A DNA stretch of 64,000 nt from an uncultured Eggerthellaceae bacterium. GTDB taxonomy: Bacteria; Actinomycetota; Coriobacteriia; Coriobacteriales; Eggerthellaceae. The DNA lies in assembly GCA_910588945.1 (NCBI GenBank), contig CAJUSF010000016.1, positions 27,240 to 91,239 of the forward strand, read 5' to 3'. The notes beneath the pieces are model-generated. The model saw nothing but the letters and a program-made list of their open reading frames with translations. It searched no databases and had not been told where the DNA came from. A program made the position numbers and the translations under genes. Shown piece after piece: positions 1-8,845 of the stretch (position 1 is its first letter; the number at the start of each line of letters is the position of its first letter).

Positions 1-1
1 C

Positions 2-1129
2 GGTATAGTGAGAGATTTCGACGGAACTGAGCATGGCCTTACCAAAAAGCAAGCGCGTCGTTGGGAGAGGTTCGTTCAGTTCGCAGCGGTGGCGGCCGAT
101 GAGGCTATGCAGGATGCTGGCTTCGCAATTCCGAATGAGGAAGGCGCGTTCGACCTGCCTGAAGGCGAGGATCCGACCCGGTTTGCTGTGGTGTACGGAA
201 GCGGTATCGGCGGCATGGAGATCTTCCAAAACGAATCGATCAAACTTCACGAGAAGGGCGCAAAGAGGGTGAACCCGCTGTTCATCCCCACAATGATCTC
301 AAACATTGCAGCTGGAGAGTTGTCGATTCGCTACGGGCTTAAGGGTGAATGCTCGAACTGCGTGGTGGCATGTACGACAGGAACCCAGTGTATCGGTGAG
401 GCTTTCAGGCTTATCCGCTATGGTGATGCAGATTGTGTTCTTGCGGGCGGCGCGGAGGAGTCGATCGTTGATATATCTATCGCGGGCTTCGCTAATCTCG
501 GTGCGTTAACGCATGAGGAGGACGTGAATAAAGCATCGCGTCCGTTCGATGTGAATCGTTCTGGCTTTGTTGCAGGCGAAGGCGCGGGGGCGGTTGTGCT
601 CGAGTCGCTCGAGCATGCTATCGCACGTGGCGCTGAGGACAAGATCATCGCCGAGGTTGTAGGATTTGGAACCTCGGGCGATGCGTATCACATTACGTCT
701 CCCGATCCACAAGGCGATGGCATCGTTCGCTCGATGAAGATCGCTCTTGATATGGCCGGCTTCGAGCCGTCCGATATTGGGCATCTGAACGCACACGGCA
801 CATCCACTCCGATCAACGATAAGACCGAATCGCGCGCGTTTTGCGACCTTCAAGGCGTGGAGTTCTCCGAAATTCCGGTTACATCGACCAAGGGATTGAC
901 CGGGCATATGCTTGGTGCGGCCGGCGCGGTAGAGGCGATTGTCACTGCGCTTTGCGTGCGCGATGAGATTGTTCCGCCGACTGTTGGTTTTGAAGAGGCT
1001 GATCCGGAATGTGCGGTAACCATATATAAGGAAGTGCGCCGCGATGTTCCACAGAAGGTGGCCATCTCGAATTCGATCGGGTTTGGGGGCCATAACGCTA
1101 CATTGGCGATCGCGCCGTACAAGGCTTAA
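2..1129 (+). CDS. fabF: beta-ketoacyl-ACP synthase II (5' truncated by window)
   Basis: Condensing enzyme that elongates acyl-ACP with malonyl-ACP in the cytoplasmic type II fatty-acid pathway. The reading frame is open to the window edge and lacks the usual N-terminal ~35 residues, so the true start is upstream; the GTG at 8 is internal. Counting from that codon, the catalytic triad is visible: Cys122 in VACTTGT, His263 in NAHGTSTPIND and His300 in KGLTGHMLGAAG, with the conserved Lys295 before it. The C-terminal GFGGHNATL glycine-rich motif is present. fabZ and accD-accA follow on the same strand, so this is the tail of a fatty-acid operon. Confidence 0.96.
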   Translation, partial: GIVRDFDGTEHGLTKKQARRWERFVQFAAVAADEAMQDAGFAIPNEEGAFDLPEGEDPTRFAVVYGSGIGGMEIFQNESIKLHEKGAKRVNPLFIPTMISNIAAGELSIRYGLKGECSNCVVACTTGTQCIGEAFRLIRYGDADCVLAGGAEESIVDISIAGFANLGALTHEEDVNKASRPFDVNRSGFVAGEGAGAVVLESLEHAIARGAEDKIIAEVVGFGTSGDAYHITSPDPQGDGIVRSMKIALDMAGFEPSDIGHLNAHGTSTPINDKTESRAFCDLQGVEFSEIPVTSTKGLTGHMLGAAGAVEAIVTALCVRDEIVPPTVGFEEADPECAVTIYKEVRRDVPQKVAISNSIGFGGHNATLAIAPYKA

Positions 1130-1199
1130 GTTTAATACATCAGGAATCAAAGCGCTTTTGGATTGAAATTGAGACGAAGGGCAGAAAGGAACAGACTCC

Positions 1200-1649
1200 A
1201 TGGCTGAGATCAGTTTTCCATGTGATCAAGAAACGGTGAAGCAGCTGCTTCCGCATAGAGATCCGTTCCTTTGGGTCACGCGTATTGTTGAGTGCACTCC
1301 AGGTGAGTCGATCGTCGCCGAGCTTGATGTCGATCCGAGTCTCGATATTTTCAAGGGCCATTTTCCGGAGTATCCCGTGTTTCCAGGCGTGTTGATCATG
1401 GAGGCGCTTGCGCAGGCTGCGTGCTGCTGCTTGCTGGCCGACCCGGATCGCGAGAAGTCGCTTGGGTATTTAACAGGAATTGATAAGGCGAAGTTTCGTG
1501 AGCAGGTGAAGCCGGGCGATACGGTTCGACTCGAGGCGAAGATACTAAAGGCGAATAAGAAGTTTTGCAAGACAGAGGTTCGCGCGATGAAGGGCGACAA
1601 GGTGGTCGCCGAGGCGAATCAAAGCTACATCATGGCTCCGGTGCAATAG
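1200..1649 (+). CDS. fabZ: 3-hydroxyacyl-ACP dehydratase FabZ
   Basis: Dehydrates 3-hydroxyacyl-ACP to trans-2-enoyl-ACP in fatty-acid elongation. The 149-residue hot-dog protein carries LPHRDPFLW near the N-terminus and the active-site helix HFPEYPVFPGVLIMEALAQ, with catalytic His54 and Glu68. The length is normal for the family. An AGAAAGGA-type ribosome site lies just before the ATG. It sits 70 bp after fabF and 41 bp before the carboxylase gene, consistent with one operon. Confidence 0.96.
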   Translation: MAEISFPCDQETVKQLLPHRDPFLWVTRIVECTPGESIVAELDVDPSLDIFKGHFPEYPVFPGVLIMEALAQAACCCLLADPDREKSLGYLTGIDKAKFREQVKPGDTVRLEAKILKANKKFCKTEVRAMKGDKVVAEANQSYIMAPVQ

Positions 1650-1690
1650 GGTTGACCGGGGCTTTCGTGTTTAAAAAGTGGGGATAGGCT

Positions 1691-4258
1691 ATGGATCCTG
1701 AGAGATACTATAAATACTCCGATCTGGGTACGATTGATGACCCCAAGGGAAGAGGCGCACGGATGTCTGCAGCGGAATCAGACGATACGGTTTTGGCGAC
1801 TAACGATGCGGCGGTTACAAAGCCGACAGATATCGATACGGCCTGTAACACTGCGACGCAGGTAGATGAAGATGATGTTTCCTTGGTCTACACTCTCGGT
1901 CTTCTTTCGATAAGACGACCGGGGACGGTTCTTGTTGCGGGCTACGGCAATCCGCTCAAATCGATAGTACGCGCCGCTGATTCCGCCGGAGTCTCTCCGA
2001 TATACACAACCGGAACTGATGACAAGCTCCGTGCATTTTCCATAGCTAGCACAGCTACGGTTGTCAGTTTGGGAGCCAAATTTAACGAGAAGCTTTTCGC
2101 GAATGATTTCAACATTGTGCAGGCTGCACGTGCATGTGCTGCCAGAACTATTCTTTGGGCGCAATCTGCGCCACCGGATGATCTTCTTCGCCTGATCTGC
2201 GAAGACAGCGACATTTTGCTCCTAGTTCCGAGCGCTACCGACAAGACGCTCATGCTTTGGGAGCGTATGGAGCCCAGCGACGAGGGCCGTGCTAAATATG
2301 GCGAGAGCATCGGCGATATCGATTGGAGACGCTGTCCGCATTGCGGGCTGACCTACGATGTAGTTGATGTCGTTGACAACGATTGGGCATGCCCGTCTTG
2401 TGGAAAACTCTATAGACTAACTAGCGATGAGCGCATTGGAATAACATTCGATGAGGGAAGTTTCGAAGAGTGGGATTTCCATGTCGAAGAGACGGATCCT
2501 ATGGGCTATCCGGATTACGATGCAGTTTTGAAGCGGGCGCACGACAGAAGTGGTTACGACGAGGCGGTTCGTTGTGGGCGCGGTAAGGTTCAAGGGATTG
2601 ATGTGGCCAGCGCAATTATGGAGCCATCGTTCATGATGGGCTCCATGGGCAGCGTTGTCGGCGAGAAGATTACTCGTATGATCGAGCGTGCGACTGATGA
2701 AAAGTTGCCTGTGGTTATCTTTTGCGCATCGGGTGGTGCGCGCATGCAGGAAGGCCTCGCGTCGCTCATGCAGATGGCGAAGATTTCGGCTGCCATTGAG
2801 GCGCACGATCGAGCGGGTCTTCTCTATATATCCGTTTTGACCGATCCTACGACTGGCGGCGTGACGGCATCTTTTGCCATGCTTGGCGATATCATCTTGT
2901 CTGAGCCCGGGGCTCTTATCGGTTTTGCCGGGCGACGAGTGATCCAAGACACCATCAAGCAGGCGCTTCCGGATGATTTTCAGACGGCGGAGTTTGCGCT
3001 TGAGCACGGGCTTATCGACGCGATTGTTGAGCGCATGGAGATGCGTCGCATGCTGGCACAGATTCTCGGAATGCACGCGAACATTTCGTCTGCCGAGGGT
3101 GAAGCGTATCTTGAAGCAGCCGGCTTGACCGATCCGAGCCGTTCTATTAATTCCGATGGCGAGCTGGTGGTTTCTGCTGCGGAGGGGAAGGGCGACGGCG
3201 TTCGCGAGGATGCTATGTCGGACAAAGATGCGCCCTCTCTTCGCGAGACCATTGGGGCCGAGTTTGCCGGCGTTGTGCAGGACAAGAGTGTCAGCGGGAA
3301 GTTCAAGAGCCTACGTGGCGGACTTGCGAGCCTTGCCGATCTTGTGGGTAAGACCGTGAGCGAGCAGACCACGAATGCTAGCCTTTGGTGGGCGCTTCGC
3401 AATCAAGGCGTGGCGGACGCTCCGTATATGAAGCCGGCCACTGCGCAGCGGAAGGGCGGCGATGCGAGCGAGGATCACGGGCATGCATGGGAGTCCGTGC
3501 AGCTAGCGCGTAATGCGCATAGGCCGACTTCACTGTTCTACATTGCTTCTTTGGTGGATGATTTCATCGAGCTTCATGGCGATCGGGCATTTGCCGACGA
3601 CGGTGCGATTGTTGCCGGTATCGGCAAGATTAACGGCCGTCCTGTTACGATCATCGCTGAGGAGAAGGGCGCTGATCTGAAGTCGAGGATCGCGCGTAAT
3701 TTCGGCTGTCCGCAGCCTGAGGGGTATCGCAAGGCGCAGCGCTTGATGAGACAGGCTGATAAGTTCGGCAGGCCCATCGTCTGTTTCGTGGATACGCAGG
3801 GCGCTTTTTGCGGAAAGGAAGCGGAAGAGCGCGGAATGGGTAACGCCATTGCTGAGAGCTTGGCGCTGATGTCTGGGCTCGAGGTTCCTGTTGTGAGCGT
3901 GCTTATTGGCGAGGGCGGATCGGGCGGTGCGCTCGCGCTTGCGGTTTCAAATCGTGTGGCTATGCAGGAAAACGCCGTGTATTCGGTGCTTTCGCCCGAA
4001 GGTTTTGCGAGCATTCTTTGGAAGGATGGTTCGCGTGCGGCGGAGGCGGCTTCGGTCATGAAGATGAGTGCGGCGGATGCGTTCGAGATGGGAATGGTGG
4101 AGGACGTGATTCCCGAGGGGCAGGCGCCGGCGCATGAGAATCCGGATCAGGCGGCTGCAGCGATTTGGCTGTATATCACCAATGCGCTCGATGAGCTGAC
4201 GAAGCTATCTCCTGTGGAGTTACGTGAGCAGCGTTATAAGCGCTTCCGTGCGTTCTAG
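1691..4258 (+). CDS. accDA: acetyl-CoA carboxylase carboxyltransferase, fused beta-alpha (AccD-AccA) with N-terminal extension
   Basis: Carboxyltransferase that moves CO2 from carboxybiotin to acetyl-CoA to make malonyl-CoA. Domain order in the 855 residues: a polar leader (1-65); a domain at about 75-200; an AccD zinc ribbon with Cys215, Cys218, Cys234 and Cys237; the AccD crotonase-like core with SGGARMQEG (to about 470); a variable linker; then AccA (about 600-855) with GEGGSGGALALAVSN. Fused beta-alpha chains are known in Actinobacteria. The segment at 75-200 is extra: TVLVAGYGNPLKSIVRAADSAG and DILLLVPSATDKTLMLWERM follow the pattern of the biotin-carboxylase pre-ATP-grasp domain (ILVANRGEIA..., GPSAE...MGDK). 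No complete biotin carboxylase or BCCP is in the window. Confidence 0.93.
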   Translation: MDPERYYKYSDLGTIDDPKGRGARMSAAESDDTVLATNDAAVTKPTDIDTACNTATQVDEDDVSLVYTLGLLSIRRPGTVLVAGYGNPLKSIVRAADSAGVSPIYTTGTDDKLRAFSIASTATVVSLGAKFNEKLFANDFNIVQAARACAARTILWAQSAPPDDLLRLICEDSDILLLVPSATDKTLMLWERMEPSDEGRAKYGESIGDIDWRRCPHCGLTYDVVDVVDNDWACPSCGKLYRLTSDERIGITFDEGSFEEWDFHVEETDPMGYPDYDAVLKRAHDRSGYDEAVRCGRGKVQGIDVASAIMEPSFMMGSMGSVVGEKITRMIERATDEKLPVVIFCASGGARMQEGLASLMQMAKISAAIEAHDRAGLLYISVLTDPTTGGVTASFAMLGDIILSEPGALIGFAGRRVIQDTIKQALPDDFQTAEFALEHGLIDAIVERMEMRRMLAQILGMHANISSAEGEAYLEAAGLTDPSRSINSDGELVVSAAEGKGDGVREDAMSDKDAPSLRETIGAEFAGVVQDKSVSGKFKSLRGGLASLADLVGKTVSEQTTNASLWWALRNQGVADAPYMKPATAQRKGGDASEDHGHAWESVQLARNAHRPTSLFYIASLVDDFIELHGDRAFADDGAIVAGIGKINGRPVTIIAEEKGADLKSRIARNFGCPQPEGYRKAQRLMRQADKFGRPIVCFVDTQGAFCGKEAEERGMGNAIAESLALMSGLEVPVVSVLIGEGGSGGALALAVSNRVAMQENAVYSVLSPEGFASILWKDGSRAAEAASVMKMSAADAFEMGMVEDVIPEGQAPAHENPDQAAAAIWLYITNALDELTKLSPVELREQRYKRFRAF

Positions 4259-4335
4259 GGTACGACAAAGGCTCGGGTGTTTCCAAAGGTTGACCGCACG
4301 ATTGCTTGCTTGGAAGGGCCACAGGTCACCCGTAG

Positions 4336-4360
4336 GTGCGCATCCGACCTTGATGCGCAC
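4336..4360. repeat. short palindrome, family E copy 1
   Basis: Arms gtgcgcat and atgcgcac are separated by 9 bp and preceded by cgtag. The same unit recurs at 4500 and 4562, and the arm with cgtag occurs once more in inverted orientation near 34924. It is a REP-like dispersed hairpin with no coding content. Confidence 0.75.
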
Positions 4361-4378
4361 ATCTGCTTTTCTGGATGG

Positions 4379-4467
4379 AAATGATTACCGAGATACTTAG
4401 TCGCTCAAACAGTCCTCGTCGCTTCGCTCCTGCGGAACTCGCTTTGTAAGCACCTCGGCAATCATTT
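4379..4467. repeat. inverted-repeat element, family C copy 1 (89 bp)
   Basis: Termini aaatgattaccgag and ctcggcaatcattt are inverted repeats with one mismatch. The interior carries cttagtcgctcaaacagtcc. A second copy at 41061-41266 has the same termini and flanking interior but a different, larger centre. It lies downstream of accDA in non-coding DNA. Confidence 0.8.
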
Positions 4468-4499
4468 CTCGCAATAAAGGAACAGGACGATCATCGTAG

Positions 4500-4524
4500 G
4501 TGCGCATGCGCCCTTCATGCGCAC
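4500..4524. repeat. short palindrome, family E copy 2
   Basis: Arms gtgcgcat and atgcgcac around a 9-bp loop, preceded by cgtag as in the copies at 4336 and 4562. Regular recurrence within 250 bp marks it as a repeat family and not a terminator. No T-run follows. Confidence 0.75.
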
Positions 4525-4561
4525 AATTGCAGGCGAAGGAAACGCTGCAGGTTGACCGTAG

Positions 4562-4586
4562 GTGCGCATCCGCTCTTGATGCGCAC
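4562..4586. repeat. short palindrome, family E copy 3
   Basis: Third copy of the gtgcgcat/atgcgcac hairpin, preceded by ttgaccgtag. It sits 20 bp before the larger family B hairpin element. Confidence 0.75.
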
Positions 4587-4606
4587 ATTTTGTGTGCACG
4601 ATAGGC

Positions 4607-4718
4607 CGATCTGCCTGTAGGGCTTCACCCTAGGCTTTCGGACTTCGAAGATCGTGGTGTTTTATACCACGATCTTTCTTGTCCTCTCGAATCGGGTTTC
4701 AACCCTACAGGCAGATCG
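4607..4718. repeat. long hairpin element, family B copy 1 (112 bp)
   Basis: Perfect 16-bp terminal inverted repeats (cgatctgcctgtaggg and its complement) enclose a second perfect stem, aagatcgtggt / accacgatctt, with a 7-bp loop. The core, including ctaggctttcgga and cttgtcctctcgaatcgggt, recurs almost unchanged at 41326-41457, where it is embedded in another repeat. The size and termini resemble a non-autonomous mobile element, but no target duplication is obvious here. Confidence 0.8.
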
Positions 4719-4898
4719 CATGACGCAATAGTCTCTTGAGCGCAGGTCAAACACAGGTCAAACACAGATCGAGCGTAGATAACAAAGCAGAAATGTATCT
4801 ATTTATGAAACAAAAGAGTTTCTTGCCTGAAAAGAATCAGAAACATTCGCAAACTACCTTAGAATACAAGGTGTGAATCATCGATTAAGGAGAATCGG

Positions 4899-6989
4899 AT
4901 GTCAAAGGTTCAAGAAATCTACGGCGAGCTTGTGTTCGACGAGCACACAATGCAGGAGCGTCTTCCATCTGCAACTTACAAACAACTGATGAAGACACTC
5001 AAGCACGGAAAACCGCTTGATATCGATGTAGCCAATGTTGTGGCACACGCCATGAAGGAATGGGCGATCGAGCTTGGGGCTACTCACTACACGCATTGGT
5101 TCCAGCCGCTGTCTGGCATTACTTCCGAGAAACATGACAGTTTCATCGACCCGATTGACGACGGCCACGCCATCATGAGCTTTTCCGGCAAAGAGCTCAT
5201 CCAAGGCGAGCCGGACGCATCATCGTTTCCCTCCGGTGGCCTTCGTGCGACATTTGAGGCTCGCGGCTATACCGCTTGGGATCCGACTTCCTTTGCATTC
5301 ATCAAAGACGAAGTGCTCTGCATTCCGACGGCTTTCTGCTCGTACAACGGTGAAGCGCTTGATAAGAAAACCCCGCTTCTGCGCTCTATGCGCGCCATTG
5401 ACGAGCAGGCCAACAGGGTGCTCGCGCTTTTTGGCGAAGAGCCCCAAAGAGTGGTCTCGACGCTTGGCGCAGAGCAGGAATACTTCCTCATCTCTGAACA
5501 AGATTACGAGAAGCGCCGCGATCTAGTGCTGACAGGTCGCACGCTGTTCGGCTATTCGCCGTGTAAAGGCCAAGAGCTCGAAGAGCATTACTTCGGCGCG
5601 ATCCGCCCGACGGTTAACAACTTCATGAAGGAGCTCGACGATACGCTTTGGAAGCTGGGTGTTCCGGCGAAGACGAAGCACAACGAGGTGGCACCCTGCC
5701 AACATGAGCTCGCGCCGCTGTTCGCGAATGCAAACCGAGCGGTCGACCAGAACCTGCTCACCATGGAGGAGATGCGTCTTCTCGCCAGCCGCTACGGGCT
5801 CGTTTGCCTTGAGCACGAGAAGCCCTTCGAGCACATCAACGGCTCGGGCAAGCACAACAATTGGTCGATCTCCGCAAACGGCAAGAACCTGCTGGATCCG
5901 GGCGATAATCCGATTTCCAACTTGCGATTCCTCGTCTTTTTGGCAGGCGTTGTTCAAGCGGTCGATGACTATCAGGAACTTTTGCGCATGTCTGCCGCAA
6001 GCGCAGGCAACGACCACCGTCTCGGTGCGAACGAGGCGCCCCCGGCGATCGTGTCCATTTTCATGGGCGACGAACTCGGTCGCGTCGTCGATGCGCTTAT
6101 CGGTAACAAGGATTACGAGGCGAAAAAGCGCACCGAGATGGATCTCGGTGTTGCAGAGCTGCCGAACTTCTTGAAGGACAACACAGATCGCAACCGTACG
6201 AGTCCGTTCGCGTTTACCGGCAACAAATTCGAGTTTAGAATGCCCGGATCGATGCAGAATCTTTCCGATTGCAACATGATCCTGAACACGGCGATGGCTA
6301 AATCGCTCAAGGAATTCGCCGATGAGATGGAAGGCGTGTCCTCTGAGGACTTCAATGATGTCGCTCTCGAGTACGTGAAGAGGACGCTGCGCGATCACGA
6401 GCGTATTATCTTCAACGGCGATGGCTACTCGGATGAGTGGCCGATCGAGGCTGAGCGTCGTGGACTTGCGAACAACAAAACAACAGCTGATGCGCTGCCG
6501 TGCTTCGTCGATCAGAAGTCACTCGACCTGTTTGCAGAGTTCCATGTGCTTGATAAGGCGGAGGTTTTCAGTCGTTATGAGGTAAAGCTCGAGAAGTACA
6601 ACAAGACGATGAACATTGAGATCCGCGTGATGAAGCGTCTTGTTCGTCGTGATTACCTGCCTGCGATCAATCGTTATGCAGCCGAGATCGCGCGCAACAT
6701 CCGCGATGTCAAAGAGGTTATGCCGGATGCGAATCTTGTGAATCAGGAAAGCAAGCTGAACGCGTTGGTCGAAGGCGCGGCGCTCATCAACGAGCATCTC
6801 GGCAAGCTGCATGAGTTACATTACGCATCTTTGGAGATCGTTGATCAGCAGGAACGCGCGAATATGAACGCTCATGTGATCATTCCTGTGATGGATGACC
6901 TGCGTGAGGCGGTCGATAATATGGAGATCATCGTCGGACGCGATGCGTGGCCTGTTCCGACTTATAATGAGATACTCTTCTATGCTTAA
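4899..6989 (+). CDS. glnA: glutamine synthetase type III
   Basis: Makes glutamine from glutamate, ammonia and ATP in the cytoplasm. At 696 residues it has GSIII length, far above the ~450 of GSI. Recognisable elements are SFSGKELIQGEPDASSFPSGG near residue 100, TLGAEQEYFL (metal-binding Glu), NEVAPCQHELAPLF, INGSGKHNNWSIS and NRTSPFAFTGNKFEFRMPGS. The ATG follows a strong AAGGAGAA site. The gene stands alone, and the 640 bp upstream is filled with repeat elements. Direct repeats caggtcaaaca at about 4743-4770 lie in the promoter region. A perfect AT hairpin overlaps its stop codon. Confidence 0.95.
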   Translation: MSKVQEIYGELVFDEHTMQERLPSATYKQLMKTLKHGKPLDIDVANVVAHAMKEWAIELGATHYTHWFQPLSGITSEKHDSFIDPIDDGHAIMSFSGKELIQGEPDASSFPSGGLRATFEARGYTAWDPTSFAFIKDEVLCIPTAFCSYNGEALDKKTPLLRSMRAIDEQANRVLALFGEEPQRVVSTLGAEQEYFLISEQDYEKRRDLVLTGRTLFGYSPCKGQELEEHYFGAIRPTVNNFMKELDDTLWKLGVPAKTKHNEVAPCQHELAPLFANANRAVDQNLLTMEEMRLLASRYGLVCLEHEKPFEHINGSGKHNNWSISANGKNLLDPGDNPISNLRFLVFLAGVVQAVDDYQELLRMSAASAGNDHRLGANEAPPAIVSIFMGDELGRVVDALIGNKDYEAKKRTEMDLGVAELPNFLKDNTDRNRTSPFAFTGNKFEFRMPGSMQNLSDCNMILNTAMAKSLKEFADEMEGVSSEDFNDVALEYVKRTLRDHERIIFNGDGYSDEWPIEAERRGLANNKTTADALPCFVDQKSLDLFAEFHVLDKAEVFSRYEVKLEKYNKTMNIEIRVMKRLVRRDYLPAINRYAAEIARNIRDVKEVMPDANLVNQESKLNALVEGAALINEHLGKLHELHYASLEIVDQQERANMNAHVIIPVMDDLREAVDNMEIIVGRDAWPVPTYNEILFYA

Positions 6990-7010
6990 TATTTATAAAT
7001 AAATATTAAG
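6985..7010. terminator. AT-rich hairpin overlapping the glnA stop codon
   Basis: A perfect 11-bp stem (cttaatattta / taaatattaag, 4-bp loop) includes the TAA stop of glnA at 6987-6989. It lacks a GC clamp and a terminal T-run, so it may protect the 3' end or act as a weak terminator. A similar stop-spanning hairpin occurs at ilvE. Confidence 0.5.
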
Positions 7011-7400
7011 CCTGACGCTGCGGTTCCGACGGGCACTTGCCCTTGCCTCTTGTTTCGACCCGAGCATGTAGAATTTTCTTACATGCGAGGTAGTGCCTTT
7101 AGGCTGGCACTGCGTGGCACGAAGGCCACTTGACCCAAAGGCGGGGCAATTGCAGGCACCGGTCGGAACAGCTTTGCATCACCTCGCATTGCGGGATTAA
7201 TAATGCAATGCTCGGAAGTTCGCTATCTTTACGGCGTTCTGCTTCCTTTTAAAATAATTAATAATAAAAAAGGTTTAGATAATTGCTGAGTTGTTATGCG
7301 TTGTCTCGTTAACATACAAGCGCCAATGTGACAAAGAGGCTCAACTCTCAAGTTTTGCCGCATTACGCATTTGGCCGCCCTTGGTCACATTCGAAATGCA
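7011..7400. repeat. hairpin-dense intergenic region between glnA and ilvE
   Basis: There is no credible gene here. Visible stems are gcatgta / tacatgc (about 7062-7085), agtgcc / ggcact (about 7092-7111), gtggc / gccac, gcattgc / gcaatgc (about 7186-7212) and an outer pair aatgtgacaaag (7325-7336) with cttggtcacatt (7380-7391). The left edge tgacgctgcg and a downstream gctatctttacg recur at 16228-16405, so this looks like a member of a dispersed structured-repeat family. Confidence 0.55.
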
Positions 7401-7472
7401 TCTTAGGGAGTCGGGAATAGAAGTTGGAGTAGAATAAATCCATTCAAGCTTTTACGTGGAAGGGGCGCCGTT

Positions 7473-8396
7473 ATGGCAGACATCACAGAAGTCGACTACA
7501 TATGGAAAAACGGGGAGATGCTTCCTTGGGCAGAGGCAACCACCCATGTTCTTTCTCACTCATTGCATTACGGATCGGGCGTTTTTGAGGGCATTCGCTG
7601 CTACAAAGATCCCGACTCTGACAAGAGCTTCGTATTCCGTCTGCGCGATCACATGGAGCGTCTGCATCGAAGCGCAAAAATTGCCATGATGGATCTTCCG
7701 TATACAGTCGATGAGCTCTGCGATGCGACCGTTGAGGTTATTCGCGCCAATAAGCTCACGTCATGCTACATTCGTCCGTTGGTCTATCACGGGTATGGCG
7801 TTATGGGTGTCGATCCTAGTGGTGCACCCACCGATGTTATCATCGCTTGCTGGCCGTGGGATTCCTATCTTGGCGCCGATGCGCTTGAGAAGGGCGTGGC
7901 CGTTGGAGTTTCCTCTTGGCGTCAGCGTTCGATCAATGCTATCCCGCCGGCTGTGAAGGCTACGGCTTCATACTTCAACTCGATCCTTGCCAAGCTTGAA
8001 GCCAAGGCACACGGCTATGTCGAGGCGATCATGCTAAACGAGGATGGCAAGGTGTGCGAAGGTACGGGCGAGAATCTTTTTATCGTGCGTGATGGCATTC
8101 TTTCAACACCGCCGCTGTCAGATGGCGTTCTCGAGGGAATCACCCGCGATAGCATTATGGTACTTGCTGATGAGCTTGAGATTCCGGTGATCGAAGAGAG
8201 CCTTACTCGTTGCGATCTCTATATCGCTGATGAGGTGTTTATGACCGGCTCGGCTGCAGAGCTTACGCCAATCGGATCGGTCGATGATCGCGAGGTCGGG
8301 AAGCCGGGCGAGATCACTCGCCGCCTGCAGGATAGATTCTTTGAGGTTGTATACGGGCATGATGAGGAGTATGTCGATTGGCTTACCGAGATCTGA
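7473..8396 (+). CDS. ilvE: branched-chain amino acid aminotransferase
   Basis: PLP enzyme that interconverts leucine, isoleucine and valine with their 2-oxo acids. The 307-residue fold type IV protein shows SLHYGSGVFEGIRCY (29-43), the PLP lysine Lys162 in PPAVKATASYFN, and NEDGKVCEGTGENLFIV around 190-206 for phosphate binding. The ATG follows an aggggcg ribosome site. The next metabolic gene is cimA, which feeds the isoleucine branch, so the two belong to one pathway although about 520 bp of repeats lie between them. Confidence 0.95.
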   Translation: MADITEVDYIWKNGEMLPWAEATTHVLSHSLHYGSGVFEGIRCYKDPDSDKSFVFRLRDHMERLHRSAKIAMMDLPYTVDELCDATVEVIRANKLTSCYIRPLVYHGYGVMGVDPSGAPTDVIIACWPWDSYLGADALEKGVAVGVSSWRQRSINAIPPAVKATASYFNSILAKLEAKAHGYVEAIMLNEDGKVCEGTGENLFIVRDGILSTPPLSDGVLEGITRDSIMVLADELEIPVIEESLTRCDLYIADEVFMTGSAAELTPIGSVDDREVGKPGEITRRLQDRFFEVVYGHDEEYVDWLTEI

Positions 8397-8418
8397 TCAA
8401 TAATATATTGATCAGATC
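8390..8418. terminator. perfect hairpin spanning the ilvE stop codon
   Basis: A 12-bp perfect stem (gatctgatcaat / attgatcagatc) with a 5-bp loop includes the TGA at 8394-8396. No T-run follows. It is the second gene in the window with a stem across its stop codon, after glnA. Confidence 0.5.
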
Positions 8419-8426
8419 CGACGCTC

Positions 8427-8532
8427 AAAATCCACGAATGCGCGCTTATCTGACGCTTTGATGCTTACGCTCGTTGGACAAAGCCAACTCGCCCGCATCA
8501 CACGCCAGCTAAGCACACCTCGTGGATTTTTA
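8427..8532. repeat. inverted-repeat element with aaaatccacga termini
   Basis: Termini aaaatccacga and tcgtggatttt bound about 105 bp containing a smaller gttgg/ccaac stem. It lies between ilvE and the tandem repeats upstream of cimA. No ORF with a ribosome site is inside. Confidence 0.55.
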
Positions 8533-8845
8533 GCTTCCTTGCGGCTACCTGATTTTCAGGAAGAATTTATAAGAAGGATCAGCGATATATAGGAGCTGGT
8601 TTCTCTGCTGTGTCCTGCGCCTTAAAAAAATAATTATAAGAAGAACTAGTGACGTATAGGCTTTAGCTTCCTTGCGGCTACCTGATTTTCAGGAAGAATT
8701 ATAAGAAGGACCAGCGATATATAGGAGCTAGTTTCTCTGCTGTGTTCTGCGTCTTAAAAAATAATTATAGGAAGGATTAGTGACGTATAGGCTTTAGCTT
8801 CCTTGCGGCTACCTGATTCTTTGGGAATAAATTTATAAGAAGAAG
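8532..8845 (+). repeat. tandem repeat (2.4 units of ~132 bp) upstream of cimA
   Basis: Units begin with agcttccttgcggctacctg at 8532, 8665 and 8796; the first two are 133 and 131 bp long with a few substitutions, and the third is cut short. Each unit contains two related half-units, with ttataagaagga and tataagaagaac each followed by gtata/tatataggc-like sequence, so the true period may be about 65 bp. No gene is encoded. The array ends 70 bp before the cimA start and could hold cis-regulatory sites or be a minisatellite. Confidence 0.8.

Noticed and set aside
8532..8845. Possible CRISPR array or T-box leader upstream of cimA
   Set aside because: Repeat units are ~132 bp and contiguous, without 28-37 bp repeats and unique spacers; no T-box conserved box (AGGGTGG-type) is seen, and no cas genes are present.
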